The notes beneath the pieces were generated by a model, which ran no database searches, was not told where the DNA came from, and saw nothing but the letters and a program-made list of their open reading frames with translations. Shown here piece after piece: positions 28,501-39,800 of a stretch of 64,000 nt of DNA. The DNA lies in the NCBI RefSeq assembly GCF_902459465.1, contig NC_047081.1, positions 7,779,883 through 7,843,882 on the forward strand, read 5' to 3'. How positions within the stretch are numbered: position 1 is the first letter of the stretch; every line of letters starts with the position of its first letter. This DNA is from Asterias rubens (taxonomy: Eukaryota; Echinodermata; Asteroidea; Forcipulatida; Asteriidae). The position numbers and the translations under genes are program-made.

Positions 28501-31307
28501 GCTTATTGTTTTCATTTATATGCTGGTTTAATGCGTCTTTATAAAGTACTTTCCTAGTTTTCAAATGTTCTTTTCTTTCCTGAACTATTCATTTTCCTTA
28601 CCCTTGTGCATTTGCCGTCATTGTTATCTGCCAGTCCGCTCGAGCAGTATGCGAATCTGTTGCCTTCCTTCCAATAAAGTGGCGCCAATTCTGTCATGAA
28701 GGTTTCCATAGTGATCACGTTGGGGTAATATTTCTTGATTTCCTCCATCTCAAAATATTCATCGAATGCGACATAGGCCTAGACATAAAATCATAAACAA
28801 GAAATATTACCATCGGTGAACGATTTCGGCCAAAAATTCTTGCATATAGCAAACAATTTAGGATCAACTGTTTTTGTGCACACTGAATGCCAAATTGAGA
28901 CTATGTAGCACTTGATACATTTTGTCCAGCAATTTGCTATGCCATAAACTTCAGTGACCATGGACTTTTTTCATTGTTGTTTTGTTTTGTTCTGTTTTGT
29001 TTTGTTCTGAATTTTTTACATTTTTACCAAGGCCTCGACCTTCCAAAACAAACGAACCATTCACTCAAAAGTTTCACATCTTGAGTTCGTTCCGGTTTTT
29101 CTCTTGTCTTGACTTGTCCATTAATATTCAACTTTTTATTATGATGCTTAATAATTATATGGACTCTATCAACATGTTTTCTTTGTGTGGTCACACTTGG
29201 GATCTTGTGATTTGACCACATATGATTTGTACAATTAGATAGAGGAGATGGCCTTAGCATATGATCTAAACCGGATCATAATGATTTAATTCATTGTGAA
29301 AATTAAATATATTTTTGTCAAACTTATCCGTTGATTTTTTTTATCATAGGACAAATTCAAAAAAAGAAACATGTTAAGTGCCCTCGTCCGCCTCCTTTTA
29401 AGAGGCCGTCTCCTTTTTTATGATTTATTATTGTTATAATGTTTTTTTAAATGGAAAAAAGGAATACATGTTAATGATCTCAGAAAAACAAAATAGTTTA
29501 AAAATAGCCCAGCCGTTTATCTTAAAAAATGTGTCGGGCAGCCATTTTAGAAAAAGGCCGTTTATCTTCCTTTTTCAAAAGTATTATTTTATTTTTGGCA
29601 ATGTCTCGTCCAACATAGTTCATTTTATGTATTGTGGACAGTAGAAAAAAAAACAATGGGTGTTTGAAATTCATTAAGAATGGCGGCTATATCTTGAAAA
29701 AAAAAAACAAAAAAAAAAAACCTCCTCCTTCATTTTTTTTTAGAAACCCCGACGCTAAACATGTTTCTATTTTTACTCGGCCTAACTGCCTTCAGATCTT
29801 ACATTTTTCGGTTTTTCCTGAAGGGCGCTTGGGTATGAAATAAACGGAGGGGCGACTAAGATTCTGTCAACCTTGGATGCAAAAAGCAACGCTCCCATGA
29901 ACTGTTCCACCTGGTTCCCAAATCGACCTGTATGAAAGGATGATAATGACAATTTTGGCCCTTTGAAGAAAAATTACAACAGAGCTTGAATTTCATATAG
30001 AGCTGCTTAAGCAAAAAAAATATTGCTTAACATTTTTCTGCTGAGCAGATATGAGCGGGATACCAATCTGAATTTGTACACATGACATGGTAGTTTGACT
30101 GTTAACCTTATTCTGGTAAAAGCACGATTTTGTTGTGCTTAGCTTCTTTTTCGTGCTTAGCAGCTCTATGAATATGGGGCCTGATAAGCTAACGATTCGC
30201 GATGGGCAGCTCATTCAAACTTTTGATAATGGTTTATAAACCTGGTGGAACAGTTCCTGAATGAGTTTGCAGTGTTTCAGACGACTGTGTCGTCAGCACA
30301 GGTAGTTGAATATTCATGTCTCGTTGATGAATATTCAAATCTCCTGCATAAATTACAGTAAATAAATCCTTACATTTCTATCCATATGGATAGGCACTTG
30401 AACTCCAAAATGGTCGTGGCGGTCTTTCCGACCACATGGGTACATGATAAAAGGTGGTGCGACCAGAATTCGACCCACAGCTTTTGCAAATTGAACGGCA
30501 CCCAGGAACTGTTCCACCTGCCCTGTAAACCGACCTAAATTATGACAAAAATATTAATTTAAAATCAAAACTACAGTAATCCTGTACAATTTATTTCTTG
30601 GCCTTTATACAGCAAGTTGTAATAATTGCCATTCCGCAATCAAAATTTTGTTTCAAAACTTATTTAAAACACAGGTCAACATAAAAAGGGACTTGTTTCT
30701 GTTATCTTCCAAACAAGTGAACTCGGCAAAGCTCAAACAAGAGGATACAAAGCTACTGCCAATATCCAATCTCTCTCATTTTTTGTTTTGCCTTTGAATA
30801 ATTTAGAAGAGACAACACTTATTCTACTTGGTGGAAAAATCAGCGGTAATCATGGCTGAACCACTTGACCAATAAATAAATTAACCAATACGTTCAGTAC
30901 GTCAAACAAAACATCAATTTTTGTTTTAATGTAGGCCCTCTACATTGATTGGCAAACATCACATCATTCCCTATGATCACACACCCACTGTCAGAATGTC
31001 TAATTTTATGGAATTGTCTACATTAATAAAATTGTTTTGTTAACACTTTATAATTAATTAATGACTGCAACTAATTAATCATCCACAGAAAGTACACGTT
31101 TCAATTATGGAGGTAGTGTTTCTAGAACATGGTTTTTGTTAATTCAAGAAAGATGGGCGGTTTCTGTTGATGTTTACCTGAGCATGGGCAATACAAGACG
31201 TATCCTTTAGACGCATCCCAGTCGAGAGATGCACCAGTATTCCTGCTTTCTGACATCCTCATCGTCAAGACAACAACCAAAGACACCACCAAGGAAAGTC
31301 TCGCCAT
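25597..31307 (-). CDS. POFUT1: GDP-fucose protein O-fucosyltransferase 1, 7 coding exons plus an alternative exon 2
   Basis: ER-lumenal enzyme that adds O-fucose to EGF-like repeats (Notch and others). Exons in coding order: 31307-31178; exon 2a 30534-30374 or exon 2b 29927-29803; 28778-28602; 28030-27897; 27454-27262; 26570-26331; 25812-25597. With exon 2b the product is 404 residues (human 388). Seen: a hydrophobic signal peptide after MARLS; GYVLYCPC; GRFGNQ (exon 2b); MTELAPLYW; EHPVLAL; the donor-binding HLRNGADW around the catalytic Arg; VATD; LNQADHVILNCVSAFSAYVKRDRD; and C-terminal HEEL, a KDEL-type retrieval signal. An in-frame ATG at 31331 would add eight residues; MARLS gives the better signal peptide. 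Phases agree at every junction. Tandem exon 2 copies are treated separately. Confidence 0.95.
26909..27072. mobile_element. Foldback element in POFUT1 intron
   Basis: GTCGATTTCACAAAACTCTTCC...AAGACTAATCTTAGGA is mirrored by CCTAAGTTAGGACGAG...CTAACTCTTTGTGAAATCGAC. Same family as 20911-21028. Confidence 0.8.
29347..29785. mobile_element. MITE family D ('AGGCCGAGTAAAAA') abutting POFUT1 exon 2b donor
   Basis: The right end AAACATGTTTCTATTTTTACTCGGCCTA is mirrored (imperfectly) by TAGGACAAATTCAAAAAAAGAAACATG on the left. Internal 'gtctcgtcc', 'caatgg.tgtttgaaatt' and 'ggcggctatatcttgaaa' also occur in the copy at 38959-39315. Its edge lies 17 bases inside the intron from the exon 2b donor. Confidence 0.8.
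29803..29927 (-). CDS. POFUT1: POFUT1 exon 2b (canonical GRFGNQ version)
   Basis: Flanked by ATACAG and GTAAGA on the minus strand. 125 bases, entering in phase 1 and leaving in phase 0. It encodes GRFGNQVEQFMGALLFASKV followed by DRILVAPPFISYPS and a short tail ending KPKN. The GRFGNQ motif matches the family exactly (human GRFGNQADHF), so this is the version expected to give a standard enzyme. Confidence 0.9.
30374..30534 (-). CDS. POFUT1: POFUT1 exon 2a (variant GRFTGQ version)
   Basis: Flanked by TTTAG and GTAAGG. 161 bases, the same entry and exit phases as exon 2b and an open frame throughout. It encodes GRFTGQVEQFLGAVQFAKAV then GRILVAPPFIMYP, identical to exon 2b at 24 of the first 33 residues, then a longer tail rich in His and Arg (CGRKDRHDHFGV...MDRN). 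The motif Asn is replaced by Gly. Using both exons would add 125 or 161 bases (each 2 mod 3) and break the frame, so only one can be used per mRNA. Confidence 0.85.
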
Positions 31308-32879
31308 CTTGATCAAGAAGTAACTATTCACTTACAAGATGATGTTTAAACGACTGCAGGAAAGGCAACACTTGTGGGCTTGGGACGGTGGGTGAAAGTT
31401 GTACCCGATTTGGAACACCCCTGTCTGGTATGTACACGTGTACAAACCTTCCCCCAAACCGCACAGGCGAGCATGTTTAGCATAACAATACCCCGCCTTT
31501 GTTATCTTTCGGCGACTGGTGTACCCTTTGGAGGTCGGTGAGAGTGAATAATAAAAGAGCTTTTGTTTGCCTTCTGAGTCGAAAGGTTATCTTTTAAGGT
31601 CAACTTATATTTAGGATAAGTCACGCCCCGATGGTTCAATTCTGAGTAAGTTTTCTCTGAGTAATGTACACGTGTACTTTTGGGTTCTTTTCTGTACCTT
31701 CTTATTTTTGTTTCCTTTTGATTGTAAAAGGGAGCTTTTATTTGACCCTGAACTGTCTGTGCACTTTCACTGATTGACAATTAATTGACATTGCCTTTTT
31801 GATCAATTAAGATTAAATATGTACAAAGCAAACTTACCTTGGAAAAAAACTCAAAAGCCAAAAATTGAATTAGTTTTTATTAATTATAACTAGGGGGGCC
31901 TATATTTTGTATATGTTTTTAAGAGTTTTATCCTATTCGTATACTTTGCTTGTAGTTTGAATTTGCCAAATTTATATTATTAGACATAATAAAACTAATA
32001 ATAAACAGAACTATATTTCTAAAAATTTAAATTAAGTAATTCATTGATCACTACATTTTGTACCGGTTCTTTATTCCTCTAAGGCAGCCGTCGCCACCGA
32101 AGGTATTTCTTTGGATTTGGATAATAATATGTTTTCCAAAGGCGACAATGAAGATATCCAAAGGCGATTGGGCCTTTAATTTCACAGTGTTATTATATAA
32201 TAATTTTTTTGTAGGCTAACAAAAATGAATATAATGCTCATGTAAAAATATATACATTAATTTCACTGGTCAGATTGTTTAAAGTCTCGCAAGTCAAAAC
32301 ATTGATTTATTCAGTATGTTTGGAATGACAATATTATTTTGGCACACATGAAAATGTTTCAACTCTTTTTTTCCCGTTACTTTCTTGAGGGCAAGATCAC
32401 GAGAAAATTTTGCAGTGCGCCCTCAGTTAAATTGTAATGTCCAGTTCGCTACAGTCTGGTTCTGTTCCGTTAACTTAGTGCAAAGGATAATGTTCTGGTT
32501 GGGAGACGAGACCTGTGTGCACGTTTGTATGCAGTTTACAAAAACACATGTGCTTGTTTTTTTTTTTAGACCTCGCTTGTTTTGCTCGTGGTGGTGGTGG
32601 GACGTGTTGCAAGTTTCAACTGCTGTGCGGACCTTTTGAAGAACTACTTTCTTTTGCTAACATTGACAAGCATTCCATGTAAGTTCAAGTTTTGTTTACA
32701 AAGAGTTTAGTGGAAAAACTAACCTTTCCATATCCTGCCAGCACCTTTGCTCTCCAATTTATTAATAAAACTGTAAAAGAAAGTAAAATATGGCAGGATA
32801 TATGGATGGATGGGGAAAAGTTAAAAAGTTTCATTTAATTTTAAATGTTATATATATATATTTAAATAAACTTGGGATG

Positions 32880-33215
32880 TGGGGGGGGGGTACTTCTAGA
32901 AACTATAAGGCTCCCCTGTGAGCCTAATATAGGGGTCACATATTTAGGGCTTTTTTAACGCTATACGTTTTTCAAATCATTAATCAGTGTTGATGGGTGA
33001 AAGTTTTGCAACCGGGCGTTAGCCAGCCAGAACTGAAGTTTCCTGTATACTCTGTACACCTATTGAGCATTCCCCATCCTACTCTCGTCTCACTTTCACC
33101 CATCAACGCTGATTTGAAAAACGTATAGCGCTAAAAAAAACCTAAATATGTGACCCCTGTAAGGCTCATCATAGGGGAGCCTTATAGTTTCTAGAAGTAG
33201 GGGGGGGGGGGGGGG
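32880..33215. mobile_element. Large foldback element with ~120-bp arms
   Basis: Left arm: a G tract, TACTTCTAGAAACTATAAGG, CTCCCCTGTGAGCC, GGGGTCACATATTTAGG, ACGCTATACGTTTTTCAAATC, TGATGGGTGAAAG. The right arm repeats these in reverse complement and order, ending CTTATAGTTTCTAGAAGTA and a G tract. The loop is only about 85 bases. The arms are close to identical, suggesting a young element. Confidence 0.9.
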
Positions 33216-33522
33216 CTTGTTACCCTAGGACCCTAGTCTTGGTCAGGTGCAGTCAGGTCAGGTTGTCACTGCTCCACATGAGCTACAACGCATCGATCGG
33301 TGTACTACTGTACGTAGCTGTGGCCTGTGTTTAAACTTTTACTCTTACTCTTTACTTTAGAGTTAGACATGATGGTTAGGGTGGTTGGGATTGGCATGGG
33401 TTTCATCATGTTTCATCTACGGCAACGCAGGTTCTCGACAAAGTCCACTTCTTGATGATGTATAAAAGCTAAGGAGGTGCCAGTAAAAGCAACTCACTAG
33501 TTGAAACTTATCTATGGGTGTG

Positions 33523-33650
33523 GTCAGATGACGATCAGATGTGTGAGTGACCTAAAGTAAAGACAGTTACTGATGGGAGCGATGACGACGTCTGCAGGGA
33601 GTGCGTTCCATAGTCTGACTGTGGGCATAAAAGAGAACTTGTAGATCTAT
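33523..33650 (-). pseudogene. Degraded LINE ORF2 C-terminal fragment
   Basis: Minus strand encodes FSFMPTVRLWNALPADVV and continues about 19 residues to a stop. The RLWNxLP motif is typical of the extreme C-terminus of jockey/CR1-type LINE ORF2 proteins. No reverse transcriptase domain remains. Confidence 0.65.
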
Positions 33651-33827
33651 CCTTTTAGTTAGTCATAATAACAAATTGATATTATCTTTCATTAGGCAAA
33701 ACTTTTTTATTTAACTGTTATTTGAATTTATAGTGCCTGGTCAAGGAAAAACAACAACATATATAATGTGATAAATTTTAAAACCAACCAAATATTTTTT
33801 CTTTTTTTTTCTTGAAGATACAGAACA

Positions 33828-36800
33828 ATGGAGATGGATGAGGAAGACCAAATTCCTCAATCACATCGAGACATCATTCCAGAATGTGATAAAGAGATTA
33901 TAACAATTAAACAAGAGCCTCAAGATAATAATTTCTGCATCTCAGATCCCAAACAGTGCACCACACTAGATGTTGCACCAACTCTCACAGAGCCACAGTC
34001 GTCAGTGTGTCAAATGGACAGTAAAGGAGATGTTTTTCCCGACATTAGTGTCGATATTAACCAAGCCCTGTCAAGCTGTGTCAGCGAATCACAAAACTCT
34101 CCCTATACTGTGACAACTAAACAAGAGGACAATGAAGTAGTTGTTGAGAACATTATGCAAGTTCAAGAAACAGATAAAAGCATCAACAGCTCCTTATCTT
34201 CCTCATCATCGTCGTCATCATCTGACGATGAAAGTGAAACTGAAGAGGACTCAAGCTCGACAGACACAAGTAGTGATTCTTCAAGTTCTGACGATGATGA
34301 CAGGCACCCTCGCTATAGAGGCGTCATTGACAGGTAAAACAAAAAACAAGAAAAAATCAAGATCAGAGTTTTAGTCTATCAAAGCAGAATATGTTATATA
34401 TTCCTGTTTTTAAGTAAACTTTTGCACATTCTCATGACAGGGTACGAACCCACTCTTTGTCAAACCCACACTCTGCTGCTGACAGCACCAGAGCTCGGGT
34501 TGGGTGAACTATGTACATGTAGACTGCTCGGCCACAACCCTGACAAAAGGCCATTCATAACAAAAACTCTGTGATTCAACAGTCTCCTTTCTTTGTTTCT
34601 TTCTTGATAGCGATGATGAACATCCAGGTCGTCTCTCGCCGCCTCCATCTACCTTCAAGGAGGTTCTCATCAAGGTAAGTTCTCAGCTTCACCAAGTCTT
34701 TCTTTCAATGATGAACATTTATGTAAAAGGTTTCTCAAGAATTTGAAAAAAAAATAATTTTAATAATTTCTTTTAAAATTTTGCAGGGTTTTCCTTACAG
34801 CCTCTCGAGCAAACTGTTTTTATCAGGAATGTGTTATATTTGATAATGTGTTTGTTTATCAAGTCAGAAGTTTGGAATTTTTAAGTTTAGCAAATTTATT
34901 TGATTTTTTTCCCATTGGAGGATTTACCCAAGGTGGAGCTGGTTGACGTTGTTCTAGATTCCAATGAAGAGATTAAGAGAATTGGCGAAGTTTCAAGCGT
35001 CATTGGTCAACTTGGTGAGAATTTTATACTCATATATAAGAACTGGTAGTGAGGTCACTGATGCATGTCTATCTAACGAGAGACTGTGAGCGACTCTAAT
35101 AGGTCCCTCTCCTGGTCACTCACAGGCCCGAAGAGAAACAGATGTGCACTAGAGACCAAATAATGGGTGCGTTCGATTAGCTTCCCTGGGTCGATCCCGG
35201 TTTCCCCCTGGTGTTCAAATAGCTTTGACGTGGTTCTAGGGGCTCGCCCAGGTCAGCCCCCAGTGCCCTGCTTGTGGAGTGGGTCACTTGGGGTGACCCG
35301 AAGTGCATGACGTCACCACGAGAGGGTGAGTGTGATCGTTCGATAAGTTCTTTTCATGGGCTCACCCGAGTGAGTACCACAGGGTGGACCCAGATAAGCT
35401 AATCAAACGCACCCAATACCAGTCTGTTTGCGAAGTTAGAAGTGCAGGGTTTTACTAATCTGTTTTAAATGAACAATTTACCTAAGAGCAATTTAATCAA
35501 AAGCGATTTAACAATTAAAAGAACCCTTTTAGTTTCCCCAGATTCTGTTTTTAAGTTGCTGTGCACTGTTCACATCACGAGAGGGTGCTGTTACCACTAA
35601 TTTTGTTCAAGACTTTACCCGCATGGGGAACTATTTCCCTCAAACAACGCACGCCTGGTGTCCTGAAGAATGTGTAGTTCATGGTGGCGCAAATCTAAAG
35701 CACTAGCCTATTTAGTTAACCCCACTTGACCGTATTCCAGCCAACCAGAATACAGAGCTAGCAAGAGGTGTGTTATAATATACATTTGTACAAGTATTGT
35801 CTGCTTCAAGCGCTATGGTTAAAGCTTAGACTCCCGAGGTCATCCTCAGCACATTCTATTTTCCCAACTGACTGCTGCGTTGAGCACTTATGGGTGTTAG
35901 ATAGTACAAGGGTTGACTGGAATCTCTTTACACATCCACATTTAAAGGCACTGAACACCTTTGGTAATTGTCAAAGACCAGTCTTCCCACTTGGTGTGTC
36001 TCAACATATGCATAAAATAACAAACCTGTGAAAAATTGAACTCACCTTGTCCTTGAAGTTAAGAGATAATAATGAAAGAAAAAACACTCTTGTCGCACAA
36101 GTTGTGTGCTTTCAGATGCTTGAATTTGATACCTCAGCTGAGGTCTCAAATTCACTTTAAACATTTGAGTGAGAAATGACCTCTTTCTCAAAAACTACAT
36201 AAATTCGTCAGAGGGAGTCGTTTCTCACAATGTTTTATGCTTTATGCTATCAACAGCTCATTACCAAGTATTTTTTTTTATGCTAACAATAATTTGGGGT
36301 AATTACTTGTACCAATAGTGTCCGGTGCCTTTAAATGAATCCAACATAATTTTCTGTAATAGTGCTTTTCCGGTCTAATACTCTCCAAGTGTTGTTTTCA
36401 GGATACTTAATACTTGTGTTATATTTTTTGTCCCAGTTGTAATTCAATCAGATCACAATACGACTGCCATCGATGCAGACACGGTTCTGTTCAGAGAAGA
36501 CAGACAGGCCATTGGAGTGGTAAGCAACCTTGAACCAATTCCAAAACCAATATGGTGGTCTTTTTTTTTTTTTCAATTGAACATTGTCTCGCAAGAATGA
36601 TGTTCAATTGTTGAGTTTGAGTATCACAAATATCTTTCAATATGAGTATCACCCCTAAACCAGAAGATATCAATCTTCTCTTAAGACAGTTTAGATGATA
36701 AAAACATGTTCTCGTTTTGATTCTTATCTCTTTTTAGTCTGATTCTGGTTTTGTAAATAAAGTTCCAGTCCATCTAAGATTCTGAGTTACAGTCCTGCGT

Positions 36801-39800
36801 TCTTGTGCACTGTTTCCCCAAAGTTGAGCCACGGGCTCAATTTCATAGAGCTTCTTAGCAGAAAATATTGCTTGACACAAATGATCAGGATACCACATGT
36901 CATAAATGGTACATGTGACATGGTTGGCTAGTACCCTTATTCTAGTAAGCATAATTTTGTCATGCTTAGCTGCTCTTTGTGCTTAAGCAGCGCTATGAAT
37001 TTGGGCTCTGGGGTTCAGGTCTTGATTCTGGTCCAGAATGGCGCCGGATACCACATGTCATAAATGGTACATGTGACTTGGTTGGTTGGTAACCTTATTC
37101 TGGTAAGCATAATTGTGTTATGCTTAGCTGCTAGTAAGCAGCTCTATGGAATTGGGCCCTGGTGTTCAGGTCTTGATTCTGGTCCAGTAAAGATTCTGAG
37201 CTTCAAGTCCTGCGTTCTGGTCGGTTTCTCCCCAAATTTGAGCTCAGGGCCCAATTTCATAGAGCTGCTTAGCAGAAATGAGCAGGATACCACCAGACAT
37301 AAATTGTACATGTGACGTGGTTGGCTGGTAACCTTATTCTGGAAAACATAATTTTATTATGCTAAGCTGTTTTTTTTTGTGTCCAAGACTTGACTGTTTT
37401 CCTAAATTTGTAATCACTCTTGTCTTTTTCCCTGTAGGTTTTTGAAGTGTTTGGCCCAGTGCCATGTCCGCTCTACACTGTAAGATTCAACAGTCCGAGT
37501 GAAATCGTCAATCTTAAGATTGAGCTGAAGATGCCCGTCTTCTTTGCTCCTGGGGTTCAAGACATCACCTCTTACGTCTTCACGCAGAAACTCAAACAGT
37601 GCGTATTTATAAAATGAGGCAGCTTACCTGTTGGGAGGCATAACCCATGCATCTTATTTCTGATCCAGAAAATATTTACCTTAGCTTTAGAGTTTGTTTT
37701 CTTTAAAAATCACGGCTCGTTATCCGGCTCTGGCTTGGGACTTGAGCTTCCGGCTGCTTGAAGCTCCTTAGATCTATCACCAATACACTTCATGTTCCTC
37801 AAACTCTGTAGGCCAGTTAAGGGGATCGGACCTTTCCCAACATAGCGCCAGGACTCTGGAAATCACTTCCTGAAGACCTCGGACAAATGCTCAACACCAC
37901 TCTCTTCCAGCAGACAGTTAAAATACAGTTGTTCACGCTTGCTTTCCCAAGAATTTGACAATACTTTAAGTTAAAGGAACACGTTGCCTTGGATCAGTCG
38001 AGTCGGTCTTTTAAAAGATGTTGTAAAGTAAAATACAATGATCTACACAAATATGCCTCGAAATTTGAAATTGTCTGGTTTTCTTTTTACCTCGTCGACT
38101 AACACGGTCTGCCATTTTTTTATGGGAGTAAAGTTTTACAGGAAAGTGGGACTTACAACTAGTCTGGCACCCCGTGTTCACCCGTGCGTTCCTTGTGGAA
38201 CAAGGTATCTTGTAATTGCAAATTATTGTTACTCTCCCAATATACGTCTCTACCCTAAAGTGAGACTAGACCTTCGATATACTTTTCACTGCTATCGACG
38301 TGTACCCTGTATCCGAATCACATTAAAGAAACACTAATATTCAAGGAACCAAATTGAACAACAGATTTGTTCTTGAAAGCATATAATTTCTGTCTTGCAT
38401 TAATTTGCATCAAATTTACATCTGCTAGGATAAAGGGATCTGATGCATCATGGGAAAATGATGAAGAGCCACCGGCGGAGTGCGTGGACTTCAGCGACGA
38501 TGAAAAGGAACGAGCGATCAGAGCTAAGAAGAAAGCTGACAAACGCAAGAGGCAAAGGTAGGTCTCACCTCATGTTTGTACTCCATTGCGTTTTTAGTTT
38601 GAAAACTTTCACACTGGAATGGACTCCCCCCACAATATCCTAGACTTAAAAGACTACAAAGCCTTCAAGACAGCGATCAAAGCACACTTAAGACATTTCC
38701 ACTAGGTCATTGGTCAGGTCATAAAACTCTGATGCGATGCGGGTATCAGTTTTTATCGGAGTGTAATATCCAGATCCAGACTTTCCTAACATTCCTCGGT
38801 TTCCCACTTCTGGAGTTTGGCAGGGAAACATCCCTTGTCCAAAGCCCTTTCTCAAATGATGCCATGGGCATGAGTTTTATTCTAAAGTTTTTTTTTATCA
38901 CGGCAATTTTTGCAGGAAAGTCTTGGTCTTGGTCTCGGGTTTACCGGTCATGACTACATAAGGCCAAGTAAAAAAAGAAACATGCTTAGCGTCCCCGCCC
39001 GCTTCCTTTTTACAGGCCGCCTCCTTTTTTATTTTATTTTTTATTTTATTTTTTATTTGTTTAATGTTTTATATTATTTTTGAAATAGGGTTATTTTAAA
39101 TGATCTCAGCAAAAACACTCTGAATGTCTCGTCCGAATGCCTCGACTAAATTGTTTCACTAATGTTTTGTGTATTCCAGCAGTAGAAAAAACAATGGATA
39201 TTTGAAATTTTAACAAAGAAAGGCGGCCATCTTGAAATAAAAAATAAAAAGCCTCTCTTTGTCCTTTTTTTGAAAAACCCGGACGTGAAACATGTTTGTT
39301 TTTTTACTCGGCCTAACTACCTAGGACAAGTCCTAAGTTGTGACTATCTCTGTGAAATAAACCCCTGGGTGAACTCCTTCTTACAAGTGCACAACTGGGT
39401 TCTTATCAGAAGGACAGAGCAATACTGGCCAAGTGTCTTGCTTTAAAATCAATACACAAGTGACCGAGACTCAAACCCTCACTCTGCTGATCAGAAATAT
39501 CAGAGCTTGAGTCTAGTGTGCTGAACCCCTCAGCTACAAAACGCCATATAAATAGGTCTTATGGTTAAACAAACACTGACAAACTTGCCGTTAAAATTAT
39601 AAGATGGTGGTAAGTAAAGCACTGTGGGAACCAAGCATTATTATCATTATTATCCCATGTTCAAAAATTTGTTTGTTTTTAAAGAATGTTACTTTTATCA
39701 AGCAGTGTCCAAATTAATGATTTTTCTAGTGGCTATGGTAACAGTGGCTAGTTCAGCTACATCCAATGACTGTAGCCATAGCCAAAGTTGCTTGATTCGT

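Larger units (their letters stand above)
31332..33817. other. Divergent POFUT1/NAF1 intergenic region
   Basis: Should contain the promoters of both genes. Apart from the foldback element at 32880-33215 and a LINE fragment at 33523-33650 it is AT-rich. A strong donor (CCAT, then GTAAGT) at 32679 follows a G/C-richer stretch (32385-32678) that could be a non-coding first exon of NAF1 spliced to the acceptor at 33816-33817. This is a guess from signals only. Confidence 0.35.
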
